The position numbers and the translations under genes are program-made. The notes under the pieces were generated by a model, which did not search any database, was not told the DNA's origin, and saw only the letters and a list, made by a program, of their open reading frames with translations. From positions 186,001 to 250,000 of the forward strand of contig CALSOO010000006.1 of NCBI GenBank assembly GCA_943787985.1: a stretch of DNA of 64,000 nucleotides, read 5' to 3'. Origin of the DNA: an uncultured Paracoccaceae bacterium (GTDB lineage: Bacteria > Pseudomonadota > Alphaproteobacteria > Rhodobacterales > Rhodobacteraceae). Shown piece by piece: positions 43,308 to 52,297 of this stretch (position 1 is its first letter; the number at the start of each line of letters is the position of its first letter).

Positions 43308-44065
43308 ACTGGACGGCTATCAAAGCGATCTACATTTTCGAGATGGCCCGTTTCGTGCGCACATTTGTGCAAAGCCTCATCTCGCCGGTGATCTCGACCT
43401 CGCTTGTATTTCGTGGTGTTCGGGGCGGCCATCGGCAGCCGGATCGACCAGGTGGACGGGATCAGCTACGGGGCGTTCATCGTGCCGGGGCTGATCATGC
43501 TGACGGTGATGACCCAGGCGATTTCCAACGCGTCCTTTGGCATCTATTTCCCGAAGTTCATCGGCACGATTTATGAACTGCTGTCCGCGCCGGTCAGCTT
43601 CCTTGAGATTGTGGTGGGCTATGTCGGGGCCGCCGCGACCAAGGCGCTGTTTATCGGCGTCGTGATCCTGGTACCTCGTTCTTCTTTGTGGACATCCAGA
43701 TCGCGCACCCCTTTGCGATGGTCCTGTTTCTGGTGCTGACCTGTATCAGCTTTGCCTTGTTCGGGTTCATCATCGGCATCTGGGCAGGCAACTTTGAACA
43801 GCTCCAACTGGTGCCACTGTTGATTGTGACGCCCTTGGTGTTCCTTGGCGGATCGTTTTACTCGATCTCGATGTTGCCGCCCGTCTGGCAAACGATCTCG
43901 ATGTTCAATCCGGTGGTCTACCTGATCTCAGGGTTCCGTTGGGCCTTTTTCGGGTTGGCGGATGTCCCCGTTGCCACCAGTTTGATTGCAATCGCAGGCT
44001 TTTCGGGACTGTGCCTGCTGGCCGTCTACTGGATTTTCAAAACCGGCTGGCGCATCCGTCAGTGA
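43304..44065 (+). pseudogene. ABC-2 type transporter permease, frameshifted twice
   Basis: The six-helix permease partner, about 253 residues when repaired. [34 protein letters not shown] is in one frame. An extra G near 43405 leads to [35 protein letters not shown], and a missing base near 43674 to [21 protein letters not shown]. The family hallmark [17 protein letters not shown] (about 200-217) is intact. It overlaps the ATPase gene by four bases after repair. The pair resembles exporters of polyketide or lipid-like compounds, but the cargo is not shown. Confidence 0.82.
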
Positions 44066-44101
44066 CATGGTTCAGTCTGTCCGAACCAAACTCCTTTGCT
44101 C

Positions 44102-44121
44102 TGCCCCCTTGTTTGGGGGCA
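44102..44121. terminator. Hairpin after the ABC-2 permease gene
   Basis: A perfect 7-bp stem TGCCCCC/GGGGGCA with loop TTGTTT starts 36 bases after the permease stop and 24 bases before the S49 peptidase start. There is no T-run. Confidence 0.5.
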
Positions 44122-44144
44122 TGGGCCAATCTACATGGGTCTGA

Positions 44145-44942
44145 ATGAAACGCTGGATACCTTTTCTGAAATCTGAACCCTCCGTGGCCGTGATCCGCTT
44201 GCAAGGTGTGATCGCGGGCGGGAGGCGCGGCGCATTGAATGACGCGGGACTTGGGCCTGTGATCGAAAAAGCATTCTCCAAAGGCAAACCTGCCGCCGTC
44301 GCGCTTGAGATCAACTCTCCGGGCGGCAGCCCTGTGCAGTCCTCTTTGATCGGCGCGCGCATTCGCCGCTTGGCGGAGGAAAAAGACATCCCCGTCATCG
44401 CCTTTGTCGAAGATGTTGCGGCCTCTGGCGGGTATTGGTTGGCCTCTGCCGCGGATGAAATTTTCGCGGACGAAAGCTCGATTGTTGGATCGATCGGTGT
44501 GATCTCGGCAGGGTTTGGCGCGCATGAGCTGCTTGCCAAACAAGGGGTAGAGCGGCGGGTTTACACGGCAGGCACCTCCAAATCCATGTTGGACCCGTTC
44601 AGCCCGGAGAATCCCGAAGACGTCGCGCGCCTCAAAGGGTTGCTCGAGGATCTGCACGGCAATTTCATCGGACACATCAAAGCGCGGCGCGGCGACAAGC
44701 TCGACACCGAAACGGACCTGTTCAACGGACAAGTCTGGCTGGCACGCGCAAGCCAGAGTTGGGGCTGATCGACGGCATTGGACACTTGATGCCGGTGCTG
44801 AAAGAGCGCTTTGGCGACAAGGTCAAAATCAACCGCTATGGTGTCGAAAAAGCCGTTCCTGTCCCGTTTCGGGGCGCAGATGATGAATGATGCCGTAAGC
44901 AGCATCGAAGAGCGGGCCGCATACGCCCAGTTTGGGCTGTAA
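44145..44942 (+). pseudogene. S49 family serine peptidase (SppA/SohB-like), two compensating frameshifts
   Basis: A 265-residue peptidase when read through. The nucleophile is likely Ser94 (VEDVAASGGYWLASAAD) and the general base Lys146 (YTAGTSKSMLDPF). Their spacing of 52 is that recalled for E. coli SohB. EINSPGGSPVQSS is the oxyanion loop. Near 44737 one missing G turns VWLGTRKPELGLIDGIGHL out of frame. An extra A near 44849 restores KPFLSRFGAQMMNDAVSSIEERAAYAQFGL before TAA at 44942. The intact-looking ORF ends falsely at 44768. There is no long N-terminal anchor, so location is uncertain. Confidence 0.8.
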
Positions 44943-44946
44943 CTGG

Positions 44947-45114
44947 ATGTTGTCGAAAATTGTAATTTTATTTCTGGTCTTCATGGGGGCGCTGGCGATG
45001 TTCGGCAAACTGCATTGGATCGGGGCAAAACGGCTGCAACCCAACAAATGCAAAAAATGCGGACGCCATCGCATCGGGTCAGGGCCATGTGCCTGCGGTA
45101 AGGACCTTTCTTGA
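44947..45114 (+). CDS. Small membrane protein with cysteine ribbon
   Basis: A 55-aa protein: one membrane helix (SKIVILFLVFMGALAMFGKL), a short basic linker, then CKKCGRHRIGSGPCACG. The four cysteines are spaced like a zinc ribbon knuckle pair. It starts 4 bases after the repaired S49 gene, and its stop overlaps the next gene start (TGATG), so it looks like a real member of the operon. I do not know a named family. It could be a small metal- or RNA-binding membrane adaptor. Confidence 0.65.
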   Translation: MLSKIVILFLVFMGALAMFGKLHWIGAKRLQPNKCKKCGRHRIGSGPCACGKDLS

Positions 45115-46076
45115 TGGAGGCCCTGATGCCTTGGCTGCTGTCCGGTTTGGGGCTGCTGATCTTGCTGCTGGCAGGGGATGCATTGGTCAAAGGCGCTGTG
45201 AACCTGTCCTTGCGGCTTGGTGTGCCTGCGTTGATCGTGAGCCTGACCATCGTGGCTTTTGGAACATCCGCCCCTGAACTGCTGATCGCGATTTCGGCCA
45301 TTCTGGACGATGCACCGGGGCTCGCGCTTGGGAATGTTGTGGGATCGAACACGGCGAACGTGCTGATGGTGCTTGGGGTGCCGGCCTTGATGGCGACGAT
45401 GCACACATCAGAGTGCAACACGCGCAAGAATTTCAACTTCATGCTGGCGGCGACATTTCTGTTCATCGCACTGGCGTTTCGGGGCGTTTTCGACACGACG
45501 GCAGCGCTCGCGCTGATGGCGGCACTGGCCTACGTGCTGTTTGACGCGTTTCGCGAGGCCAATGCGCACCGCAAAGCACACAAAGGCCAGCCCGATGCCG
45601 AAGAAGAGGTGGAAGGCGCAGACCCGGACATGCCGTGGTGGAGGATCATCATGTTCTTGTTGTTGGGCCTTGCGGGATTGCCACTGGGTGCGGACCTGTT
45701 GGTGGACAACGCGACGATCATCGCCAAAACGTACGGTGTCAGCGACACGGTCATCGGGCTGACGTTGGTGGCGGTCGGCACCTCCCTGCCAGAACTTGCG
45801 ACAACGGTCATGGCGGCCTTGCGCCGTCAGGCGGACGTGGCCCTTGGCAATGTCATCGGGTCCAACATGTTCAACCTTCTGGCCATCATCGGGATCGCCG
45901 CCTTTGTCGGGCCAATCCCTGTTGATCCGTCCTTCTTGCGCTTTGACCTGTGGGTCATGCTTGGGTCGTCGCTGCTGTTGATCCCTTTTGTCTATTTGGG
46001 GCGCGACATCACACGCCCGTGGGGTGTGGGCTTGACCGCAGCTTATGTGGGCTATGTGGCTGTCGTACTGATGTAA
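45114..46076 (+). CDS. Calcium/sodium antiporter, CaCA family (YrbG-like)
   Basis: A 320-aa inner-membrane exchanger with two inverted five-helix repeats. The alpha motifs are VAFGTSAPELLIAISAI with LGNVVGSNTANVLMVLG, and VAVGTSLPELATTVMAAL with LGNVIGSNMFNLLAIIG. The central loop (AHRKAHKGQPDAEEEVEGADPDMP) is acidic. The start at 45114 overlaps the preceding small gene by one base and has AAGGA upstream; an ATG at 45126 is an alternative. It exchanges Ca2+ for Na+ or H+; ion choice is not proven. Confidence 0.9.
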   Translation: MEALMPWLLSGLGLLILLLAGDALVKGAVNLSLRLGVPALIVSLTIVAFGTSAPELLIAISAILDDAPGLALGNVVGSNTANVLMVLGVPALMATMHTSECNTRKNFNFMLAATFLFIALAFRGVFDTTAALALMAALAYVLFDAFREANAHRKAHKGQPDAEEEVEGADPDMPWWRIIMFLLLGLAGLPLGADLLVDNATIIAKTYGVSDTVIGLTLVAVGTSLPELATTVMAALRRQADVALGNVIGSNMFNLLAIIGIAAFVGPIPVDPSFLRFDLWVMLGSSLLLIPFVYLGRDITRPWGVGLTAAYVGYVAVVLM

Positions 46077-46100
46077 TTTCCACATTCGAGGGGTCCTGTG

Positions 46101-46892
46101 ATGTCGCATATTCGTCCGCGTGCTTTGGTAACGGGTGCAGGGCATCGGCTGGGACGCGCTATGGCGCTGTATCTCGGGGGGCGGGGCTTTGATGTGGCGG
46201 TGCACTACGCCAGTTCCAGCGCAGCCGCCCAAGAGGTCGTCGATCTGATCACCGGCATGGGGCAAAACGCCGTGGCGCTTCAGGCGAACCTGTTGGAAGA
46301 GGCCGAAACCCAGTCTTTGATGGGACGCGCCACAGAAGCTTTGGGCGGGCCGGTCACATGTTTGGTCAACAACGCATCCATCTTTGAGTATGACGATCTG
46401 GACACCGCAACGCGCAGCAGTTGGGACCGGCATATCGAAAGCAACCTGCGCGCGCCTTACGTGCTGACACAGGCCATGGCCGCGCAGGGGTTAAGGGCTG
46501 TTCAGGACGAGAACGACGAACCGCGTGCGACGGGGTTGATCGTGAACATGATCGATCAACGCGCCCGCAAGTTGACGCCGGAATTTTCAACCTACACCAT
46601 CGCCAAGATGGGCTTGTGGGCGCTGACGCAAACTGCGGCGCAAGGGTTGGCACCTGCGATCCGTGTCAATGGCATCGGGCCAGGGCCAACGCTGCAAGGC
46701 GGGCGGCAAACGGCTGAAGATTTTGCAAAACAGCGCGCGGCCACAACCCTTGGGCGAGGGGTTGATCCTTCGGATATCACCGCAGCCCTTGGGTATTTTC
46801 TGGACGCGCCAGCGATCACCGGACAGCTTTTGTGTGTGGACGGCGGGCAGCATTTGGGATGGCAAACGCCAGACGTCATCGGGGTTGAATAA
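46101..46892 (+). CDS. SDR family oxidoreductase (FolM/pteridine-reductase-like)
   Basis: A 263-aa short-chain dehydrogenase. The cofactor motif is ALVTGAGHRLGRAMA; the TGxxxRxG form with Arg is typical of pteridine reductase and FolM-type SDRs that use NADPH. Other marks are CLVNNAS, the catalytic YTIAKMG (YxxxK) and the C-terminal GQLLCVDGGQHL. A dihydrofolate or dihydromonapterin reductase role is plausible but unproven. I start at the ATG 46101; a GTG at 46098 is also possible. It lies upstream of uvrC after a 289-base AT-rich gap. Confidence 0.85.
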   Translation: MSHIRPRALVTGAGHRLGRAMALYLGGRGFDVAVHYASSSAAAQEVVDLITGMGQNAVALQANLLEEAETQSLMGRATEALGGPVTCLVNNASIFEYDDLDTATRSSWDRHIESNLRAPYVLTQAMAAQGLRAVQDENDEPRATGLIVNMIDQRARKLTPEFSTYTIAKMGLWALTQTAAQGLAPAIRVNGIGPGPTLQGGRQTAEDFAKQRAATTLGRGVDPSDITAALGYFLDAPAITGQLLCVDGGQHLGWQTPDVIGVE

Positions 46893-47020
46893 GGGGAGCG
46901 TCAGCAAAGTTTTGCACGTCTCGGCTATTTGGAGGTGATATGATTACCAAAAGCTTAATGTTTTCAGTAATTTGCGCCGACACAAAACAAAAACCGTTTT
47001 AAATCAGAGTGTTATATTGG

Positions 47021-47107
47021 TGCCTAAAAAATAGGCAGTATTAAGAAGGTCCTAAGAAATAAGGAAAATTCTGCCAACCTGACGAGTTATAGGCAGAGTT
47101 ATCCACA
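47021..47107. promoter_or_regulatory. AT-rich uvrC upstream region with hairpin and perfect DnaA box
   Basis: The stretch from about 46930 to 47110 is clearly richer in A+T than its neighbours. It holds a 6-bp hairpin (TGCCTA/TAGGCA, 47021-47026 / 47032-47037) and an exact DnaA box TTATCCACA (47099-47107), 75 bases before the uvrC start. It is probably the uvrC promoter region. One box alone does not make an origin. Confidence 0.45.
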
Positions 47108-47181
47108 AGAATGGTGGGTATGTTAACTGTTGCGATAGCTTGCACTACATTGCAGCCAAACCAGAGAATCGAGCGAACCGT

Positions 47182-49056
47182 ATGGCGATTGATCCGGACC
47201 AACAACACGCTGAGGTAGCACTCGGGTATGAGGTCATTCAAAGTTACCTCAAAACTCTGGACGGGTCTCCGGGGGTGTACCGTATGCTCGACCCCGACAG
47301 TCGGGTCCTTTACGTCGGTAAAGCGCGTAACCTGAAGGCGCGTGTGAGCAATTACGCCCGTCCGACAGGTCATTCGCCGCGGATCTCGCGTATGATCTCG
47401 ATGACCAGCTCCATGATGTTCCTCACCACGCGCACCGAAACCGAAGCGTTGCTGTTGGAGCAAAACCTGATCAAGCAGCTTAAGCCCAAGTTCAACGTGC
47501 TGCTGCGCGACGACAAAAGCTTCCCCAATATTCTGGTCACCGCCGGGCACGATTACCCGCAGATCAAAAAGCATCGCGGGGCCAAAAAAGAAAAAGGCGC
47601 GTACTACGGTCCTTTTGCGTCGGCGGGTGCCGTCAATCGCACGCTCAACCAGTTGCAGCGCGTCTTTATGCTGCGCGACTGCTCCAATGCGATGTTTGAA
47701 AGCCGCACGCGCCCGTGTCTTCAATTCCAGATCAAACGCTGTTCGGCTCCTTGCGTCGGGAAAATCACGCCTCAGGCCTACAGCGAAACCGTGAGTGATG
47801 CGCAAAAGTTCCTGAGCGGGAAAAACGCAGACATTCAGGCCAAACTGGCCCGGGAAATGTCGGCCGCCTCCGAAGATATGGAATTCGAACGCGCCGCCGC
47901 CTTGCGTGACCGGATCAAGGCGTTGACCCAAGTCCAAACAGCCCAAGGGGTGAACCCCAAAGGCGTGTCCGAGGCAGACATCATCGCGCTGCATCTGGAA
48001 AATGGACAAGCCTGCGTGCAGGTCTTTTTCATCCGCGCCAACCAGAACTGGGGCAACCACGACTATTACCCGCGGGTGGGGCCGGACGTGGACGCGGCAG
48101 AGGCGCTGGAGGCGTTCATGGGCCAGTTCTATGACACCCGTGAGCCGCCCCGTCAGGTGATCCTGTCCAACGAGATCGAGAATCCTGATCTGATGTCAGA
48201 TGCTTTGGGCATGAAAGCAGGACGCAAGGTCGAAATTCTGGTGCCCCAACGCGGGGAAAAGGCTGATTTGGTGGACGGTGCCCTGCGCAACGCCCGCGAA
48301 AGTCTGGCGCGCAAAATGGCGGAATCCGCGACACACACCCGATTGCTGAAAGGGATCGCCGAAGCCTTTGGGCTGGAAGCCTCGCCCCAACGGATCGAGG
48401 TCTACGACAACTCCCACATCCAGGGCACCAATGCCGTGGGCGGGATGATCGTGTCGGGTCCGGACGGGTTCATGAAAAACCAGTACCGCAAGTTCAACAT
48501 CAAAGGGGATGACATCACCCCGGGCGATGACTTTGGCATGATGAAAGAAGTCCTGACGCGCCGCTTCAAACGGCTGCTCAAAGAGGATCCCGACCGTGCC
48601 AAAGGCATGTGGCCTGATCTGTTGCTGATCGACGGTGGCGCAGGGCAAGTGAGCGCTGTGCGTGAAATTATGGCAGAATACGGGGTCGGTGACATCCCCA
48701 TGGTGGGCGTCGCCAAAGGAGTGGACCGCGACGCGGGCAAAGAGGAATTCTACCGCACAGGTCAACGCCCGTTTGCGCTGCGCCACAATGATCCGGTGTT
48801 GTATTTCATCCAGCGTATGCGCGACGAGGCACACCGCTTTGCGATTGGAACGCACCGGGCCAAACGGGCCAAAGCCGTGGGGGCCACTCCGCTTGATGAC
48901 ATCGCAGGGGTCGGGGCCGCACGCAAACGTGCATTGCTGGCGCATTTCGGTTCAGCCAAGGCTGTCAGTCGTGCAAATCTGGCAGACCTGAAAGCCGTTG
49001 CAGGGGTGTCAGAGGCATTGGCCCAAAAGGTGTATGACTATTTTCAGGACGGATAG
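47182..49056 (+). CDS. uvrC: Excinuclease ABC subunit C
   Basis: The dual-incision nuclease (624 aa) of nucleotide excision repair. The GIY-YIG domain ([29 protein letters not shown], about 30-60) makes the 3' cut. The cysteine segment [15 protein letters not shown], the UVR motif (about 230-265) and the RNase H-like domain ([55 protein letters not shown]) follow. The helix-hairpin-helix pair at the end is [19 protein letters not shown] and [16 protein letters not shown] start at ATG 47182; the frame is open to 47140 without homology. pgsA follows after 54 bases. Confidence 0.95.
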   Translation: MAIDPDQQHAEVALGYEVIQSYLKTLDGSPGVYRMLDPDSRVLYVGKARNLKARVSNYARPTGHSPRISRMISMTSSMMFLTTRTETEALLLEQNLIKQLKPKFNVLLRDDKSFPNILVTAGHDYPQIKKHRGAKKEKGAYYGPFASAGAVNRTLNQLQRVFMLRDCSNAMFESRTRPCLQFQIKRCSAPCVGKITPQAYSETVSDAQKFLSGKNADIQAKLAREMSAASEDMEFERAAALRDRIKALTQVQTAQGVNPKGVSEADIIALHLENGQACVQVFFIRANQNWGNHDYYPRVGPDVDAAEALEAFMGQFYDTREPPRQVILSNEIENPDLMSDALGMKAGRKVEILVPQRGEKADLVDGALRNARESLARKMAESATHTRLLKGIAEAFGLEASPQRIEVYDNSHIQGTNAVGGMIVSGPDGFMKNQYRKFNIKGDDITPGDDFGMMKEVLTRRFKRLLKEDPDRAKGMWPDLLLIDGGAGQVSAVREIMAEYGVGDIPMVGVAKGVDRDAGKEEFYRTGQRPFALRHNDPVLYFIQRMRDEAHRFAIGTHRAKRAKAVGATPLDDIAGVGAARKRALLAHFGSAKAVSRANLADLKAVAGVSEALAQKVYDYFQDG

Positions 49057-49110
49057 ACGCAGGCCCCTTTGCACCTTCCCCCCGACAGACACAGGCGCTA
49101 ACAATAACCC

Positions 49111-49776
49111 ATGATATGGACACTCCCGAATATCCTGACGGTCATGCGCCTTTTGGCGGCCCCTATGGTGGCCGTCATGTTCTTGTACTTCACGCGCCCT
49201 TACGCGGATTGGTTTGCGCTGATCCTGTTCGTGGCCGCTGCCCTGACCGATTGGGTGGACGGCTACCTTGCGCGCAACTGGAAACAGGAAACCAAACTGG
49301 GGGCGATGCTGGATCCGATCGCGGACAAAGCGATGGTTGTGATCGCATTGATGGTCATCATCGGCTTTTCCAGTTGGTCCGGCTGGCTGGTTCTGCCTGC
49401 CACGGTGATCTTGTTCCGCGAAGTTTTCGTATCGGGCCTGCGCGAGTTTTTGGGCGATACGGCGGGCACGCTCAAAGTCACACAGCTTGCCAAATGGAAG
49501 ACCACATTGCAGATGGTGGCCATTGCGGTCTTGTTCTCCCAAGGGGTGTTCGAGCATTATTTCGGCATGTCGATTTGGGGCATGGATGAGGACATGGTCG
49601 ACGCCATTCTCAGCGGTGCGGTGCCGGACGAACTTGGGCTGGCGTGGAAGTTGAAGGGGGCGCAATTGGCTGGCACGGTTGGCCTGTTCCTGTTGTGGGT
49701 CGCCGCGGCATTGACCCTCATCACGGGCGTGGATTACTTCCGCAAAGCTTTGCCACACCTCAAGGAGCGAGAGTGA
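49111..49776 (+). CDS. pgsA: CDP-diacylglycerol-glycerol-3-phosphate 3-phosphatidyltransferase
   Basis: A 221-aa inner-membrane enzyme making phosphatidylglycerophosphate, the committed step to phosphatidylglycerol. The CDP-alcohol phosphotransferase motif is complete: TDWVDGYLARNWKQ, then GAMLDPIADK (DGxxAR ... G ... DxxxD). N-terminal WTLPNILTVMRLLAAP and VILFREVFVSGLREFL fit PgsA. The chain is about 35 residues longer than the E. coli enzyme between the last helices (MDEDMVDAILSGAVPDELGL). The stop overlaps moaD (TGATG). Confidence 0.92.
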   Translation: MIWTLPNILTVMRLLAAPMVAVMFLYFTRPYADWFALILFVAAALTDWVDGYLARNWKQETKLGAMLDPIADKAMVVIALMVIIGFSSWSGWLVLPATVILFREVFVSGLREFLGDTAGTLKVTQLAKWKTTLQMVAIAVLFSQGVFEHYFGMSIWGMDEDMVDAILSGAVPDELGLAWKLKGAQLAGTVGLFLLWVAAALTLITGVDYFRKALPHLKERE

Positions 49777-50021
49777 TGGATGTGCTGTATTTTGCATGGA
49801 TGCGGGAACGCATCGGATTGCCCCGGGAGACGGTTGAGACAACAGCGGGCACTGTGATGGAACTGGTCGAAGAACTCAAAGCGCGCGAAGACCGCTATGC
49901 CATGGCCTTTAGCGACATCAGCGCCTTGCGGGTGGCCGTCGATCAGGAACTCACCGATTTTGACGCCCCGCTGACAGGCGTGCGTGAAGTGGCGTTTTTC
50001 CCGCCCATGACAGGCGGTTAG
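49776..50021 (+). CDS. moaD: Molybdopterin synthase small subunit MoaD
   Basis: An 81-aa ubiquitin-fold protein ending in Gly-Gly (VAFFPPMTGG), the site that carries the thiocarboxylate sulfur for molybdopterin. The N-terminus MDVLYFAWMRERIGLPRETVE is typical. ATG 49776 overlaps the pgsA stop by one base, and moaE starts 3 bases after the moaD stop. The longer frame upstream lies within pgsA. Confidence 0.92.
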   Translation: MDVLYFAWMRERIGLPRETVETTAGTVMELVEELKAREDRYAMAFSDISALRVAVDQELTDFDAPLTGVREVAFFPPMTGG

Positions 50022-50024
50022 GCG

Positions 50025-50468
50025 ATGCGCGTTCTGGTATCAGACGCCCCCTTTGATGTGGGCGAAGAGACCAATGCGTTCGCCAAAGGGCACAAGGACA
50101 TTGGTGCGGTCGTGACCTTCACGGGCATCGTGCGTGACCTGCCCGATGACCCCTTGGTCGCGATGGAAATCGAACATTACCCTGGCATGACCGAAGCCGC
50201 CCTGAGCAAAATCGCGACAACCGCAATTGCGCGTTGGTCACTGGGCGATGCGCTTGTGATCCACCGTCACGGACGTTTGGTGCCGGGCGAAATGATCATG
50301 ATGGTCGCCACCGCCGCGCGCCACCGTCGAGACGCGTTTGAGGCGGCTGAATATCTCATGGACTACCTCAAATCGCGCGCGCCGTTCTGGAAACGCGAGA
50401 TCACGGCAAAGGGCAGTGACTGGGTCACTGCAAAAGCCGAGGATGAAGACGCGCTCACACGGTGGTAA
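50025..50468 (+). CDS. moaE: Molybdopterin synthase catalytic subunit MoaE
   Basis: A 147-aa partner of MoaD that converts precursor Z (cPMP) to molybdopterin. The family segments are GAVVTFTGIVRDL, MEIEHYPGMTEAAL, HRHGRLVPGEMIMMVATAARHRRDAFEAAEYLMDYLKSRAPFWKRE, with the active-site lysines in KSRAPFWK, and the C-terminal W. It lies directly behind moaD. The gene ends 17 bases before the convergent GSCFA gene. Confidence 0.94.
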   Translation: MRVLVSDAPFDVGEETNAFAKGHKDIGAVVTFTGIVRDLPDDPLVAMEIEHYPGMTEAALSKIATTAIARWSLGDALVIHRHGRLVPGEMIMMVATAARHRRDAFEAAEYLMDYLKSRAPFWKREITAKGSDWVTAKAEDEDALTRW

Positions 50469-50485
50469 ACCCTGACGTTTTGATC

Positions 50486-51910
50486 CTATGCATCGGGGGT
50501 GTTGGCGGCCAATAGTTTGGACAACTTGTCGATGTGCCCTTGCGCGTTTGGATGGTCCAACGGGATCGTTTTGACCGCCATGTCGATGTTTGATTGCATC
50601 ATTTCGAACCGCTTGAGGCGAAAGTTGTTGTAGGCCAGTTTGATCCAAGAGGAGCAATGGGGCCGCAACTGCGCCATGTGGCTCAGGGCCGTGTCACGCG
50701 CTTTCCAATCGTTCTTTGCTGTCGCCACTGCGTCCAAAACCCGCCACGCTTTGAGTTGGCCGTTGTTGATGTCGGGGTTGAGAATGGCTTGCTCCAGTGC
50801 TTGGGTCGCCTCCGCTTTGGCCACCTCAAGCTCTTGATCCTCCAGCGCGGTTTGCGCGGCCAACAGGTGGACGTTGAACTGCGTCTCTGATGCTTGGGCG
50901 GTCTTGATCTTGTCTTCAAAACGCGTGCGGTGGGCCGCGTCCGCATCAAAATATGTCTGGGTCAATTGCGCGACAATATCCTTGACCACAAAGTCGGAGA
51001 CGTGGCGCAGATCATTCCGGAACACGTCCCAGCTGCGCGTCAGCATCACGCGCTCGAACCCTGGAAAATACCCGACCCGTGGATCTGTCCCGACCACTTC
51101 ACCCGCGACTGTGCGCAGCAGCGCCTTGGTCTGGGCCGTCGCCAATATCACGTCCTCGGGCAAGAATGTCGCCTTGAGAGGCACAGGGGAAACGGTAAGG
51201 AGGACCTTGCAGACGGGGTTCAACTCCCAGATCAGATCAAGGGATTTGCGAATAAACCCGTGGGCTTGCTCAAAGCTCAAGGATTGGAACTCGACGTCAC
51301 CGGACAGCGACGCGCGCAGGGCATCATTGGTGAGAATGCCGTTGGTGACATAATGGTCGCGGGTGCGATCGTAAAAACATTCCGTGAACCCAAGGGTGAT
51401 AACCACACAATCGCTGTCAAACACGTGACGAAACACATCAAAAATATGCTGACGCCGTTCGACCATCCGTTCGGGAGTGACAGGAAAACGGGTGTGGGCG
51501 ACGTTGTCAAAACAGAGCCCGTCCACGTCGTAATACAGATCGCGGCAGTCCTCCAAGGTGACAATGCCATCACGGCGCAGAATGTTGGCGCACCACTTCA
51601 ACTCCTGCCAAATTGCAGGGGGTGTATATTTGTTGACGATGTTGGCCGCGCGGCTGTTGACCTTTTCATTTGCGGGCAATTGAAGCGCAAGCATCGGCAG
51701 GTCAAAGCCAAGCTTGGCCAGATTTTCCTCGATGTTGCGGGCAAAACAGCTGCCGATGGTGAACACCGTGCTGTTGGCAGGCACCTTAAAACGGGCGTTT
51801 ATGACGGGGTCGCAACGCTCTGACAGGCGGGGGCGCACGTCGTCCCAATTCGAAATCCCGGATGCACGCATCCGGCTCCAAAGCGCCTCAAGGTCTTGTC
51901 CATCGGTCAT
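50486..51910 (-). CDS. GSCFA domain-containing protein
   Basis: A 474-aa protein. Residues about 45-310 form a GSCFA domain, an SGNH-hydrolase-like family: the name-giving TIGSCFARNIEENL carries the likely Ser nucleophile, VVITLGFTECFYDR follows, and KVLLTVSPVPLKATF and DPRVGYFPGFE come later. The last 150 residues are helical and repeat-like (VHLLAAQTALEDQELEVAKAEATQALEQAIL ... SWIKLAYNNFRLKRFEM), suggesting TPR-type helices. ATG 51910 has GAGAGGA at 8 bases. It is last in the minus-strand set after ubiA, the OmpA-family gene and the coiled-coil gene. Possibly a polysaccharide O-acyl hydrolase; substrate unknown. Confidence 0.82.
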   Translation of the reverse strand: MTDGQDLEALWSRMRASGISNWDDVRPRLSERCDPVINARFKVPANSTVFTIGSCFARNIEENLAKLGFDLPMLALQLPANEKVNSRAANIVNKYTPPAIWQELKWCANILRRDGIVTLEDCRDLYYDVDGLCFDNVAHTRFPVTPERMVERRQHIFDVFRHVFDSDCVVITLGFTECFYDRTRDHYVTNGILTNDALRASLSGDVEFQSLSFEQAHGFIRKSLDLIWELNPVCKVLLTVSPVPLKATFLPEDVILATAQTKALLRTVAGEVVGTDPRVGYFPGFERVMLTRSWDVFRNDLRHVSDFVVKDIVAQLTQTYFDADAAHRTRFEDKIKTAQASETQFNVHLLAAQTALEDQELEVAKAEATQALEQAILNPDINNGQLKAWRVLDAVATAKNDWKARDTALSHMAQLRPHCSSWIKLAYNNFRLKRFEMMQSNIDMAVKTIPLDHPNAQGHIDKLSKLLAANTPDA

Positions 51911-51970
51911 ACACGGTCCTCTCGCTACGGTCTGATCACGTTTCAAATCACACGCAGGGGCGGGACGACA

Positions 51971-52297
51971 TCAGCCTTGGGTGTGACGGTCGATGTAGGT
52001 GCGCATCTCTTCGGCTTCTTGACGGGCATCGCGCAAACCATCCATAGCCGCGCGCAGTTCCGCTTCAGTCTGGCTCAGCTGATTGCTCAACTCGGCCTCG
52101 CGTTGCTGCAAATATGTGATCGCTTGATCGCGGGTTTCTTCGGCCTCATGCAGCTCTTGGCTCATGCGGTCCAATTCTGCAACGTCACCGGCGGCCACAC
52201 GGGTAAAGCGATGGATCAGCCAGTTTGCAAACCAACCCATGCAGAAGGCCACAAACAGAATGATCGCTGTGGCGATAACAAACTCAGTTCTGCTCAT
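51971..52297 (-). CDS. Membrane-anchored coiled-coil protein
   Basis: A 108-aa protein with one N-terminal membrane helix (about 6-28, FVIATAIILFVAFCMGWFANWLI). A long charged helix follows (about 38-104, ELDRMSQELHEAEETRDQAITYL and on) with heptad-like spacing, so it is probably a coiled coil. It overlaps the OmpA-family gene by 14 bases. No named family recognised; the arrangement suggests an envelope-organising partner of the OmpA-like protein. Confidence 0.8.
   Translation of the reverse strand: MSRTEFVIATAIILFVAFCMGWFANWLIHRFTRVAAGDVAELDRMSQELHEAEETRDQAITYLQQREAELSNQLSQTEAELRAAMDGLRDARQEAEEMRTYIDRHTQG

Noticed and set aside
46930-47110. Possible replication origin in the AT-rich stretch before uvrC
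   Set aside because: Only one DnaA box is present and no origin-linked genes (dnaA, parAB, repABC, hemE) are nearby.
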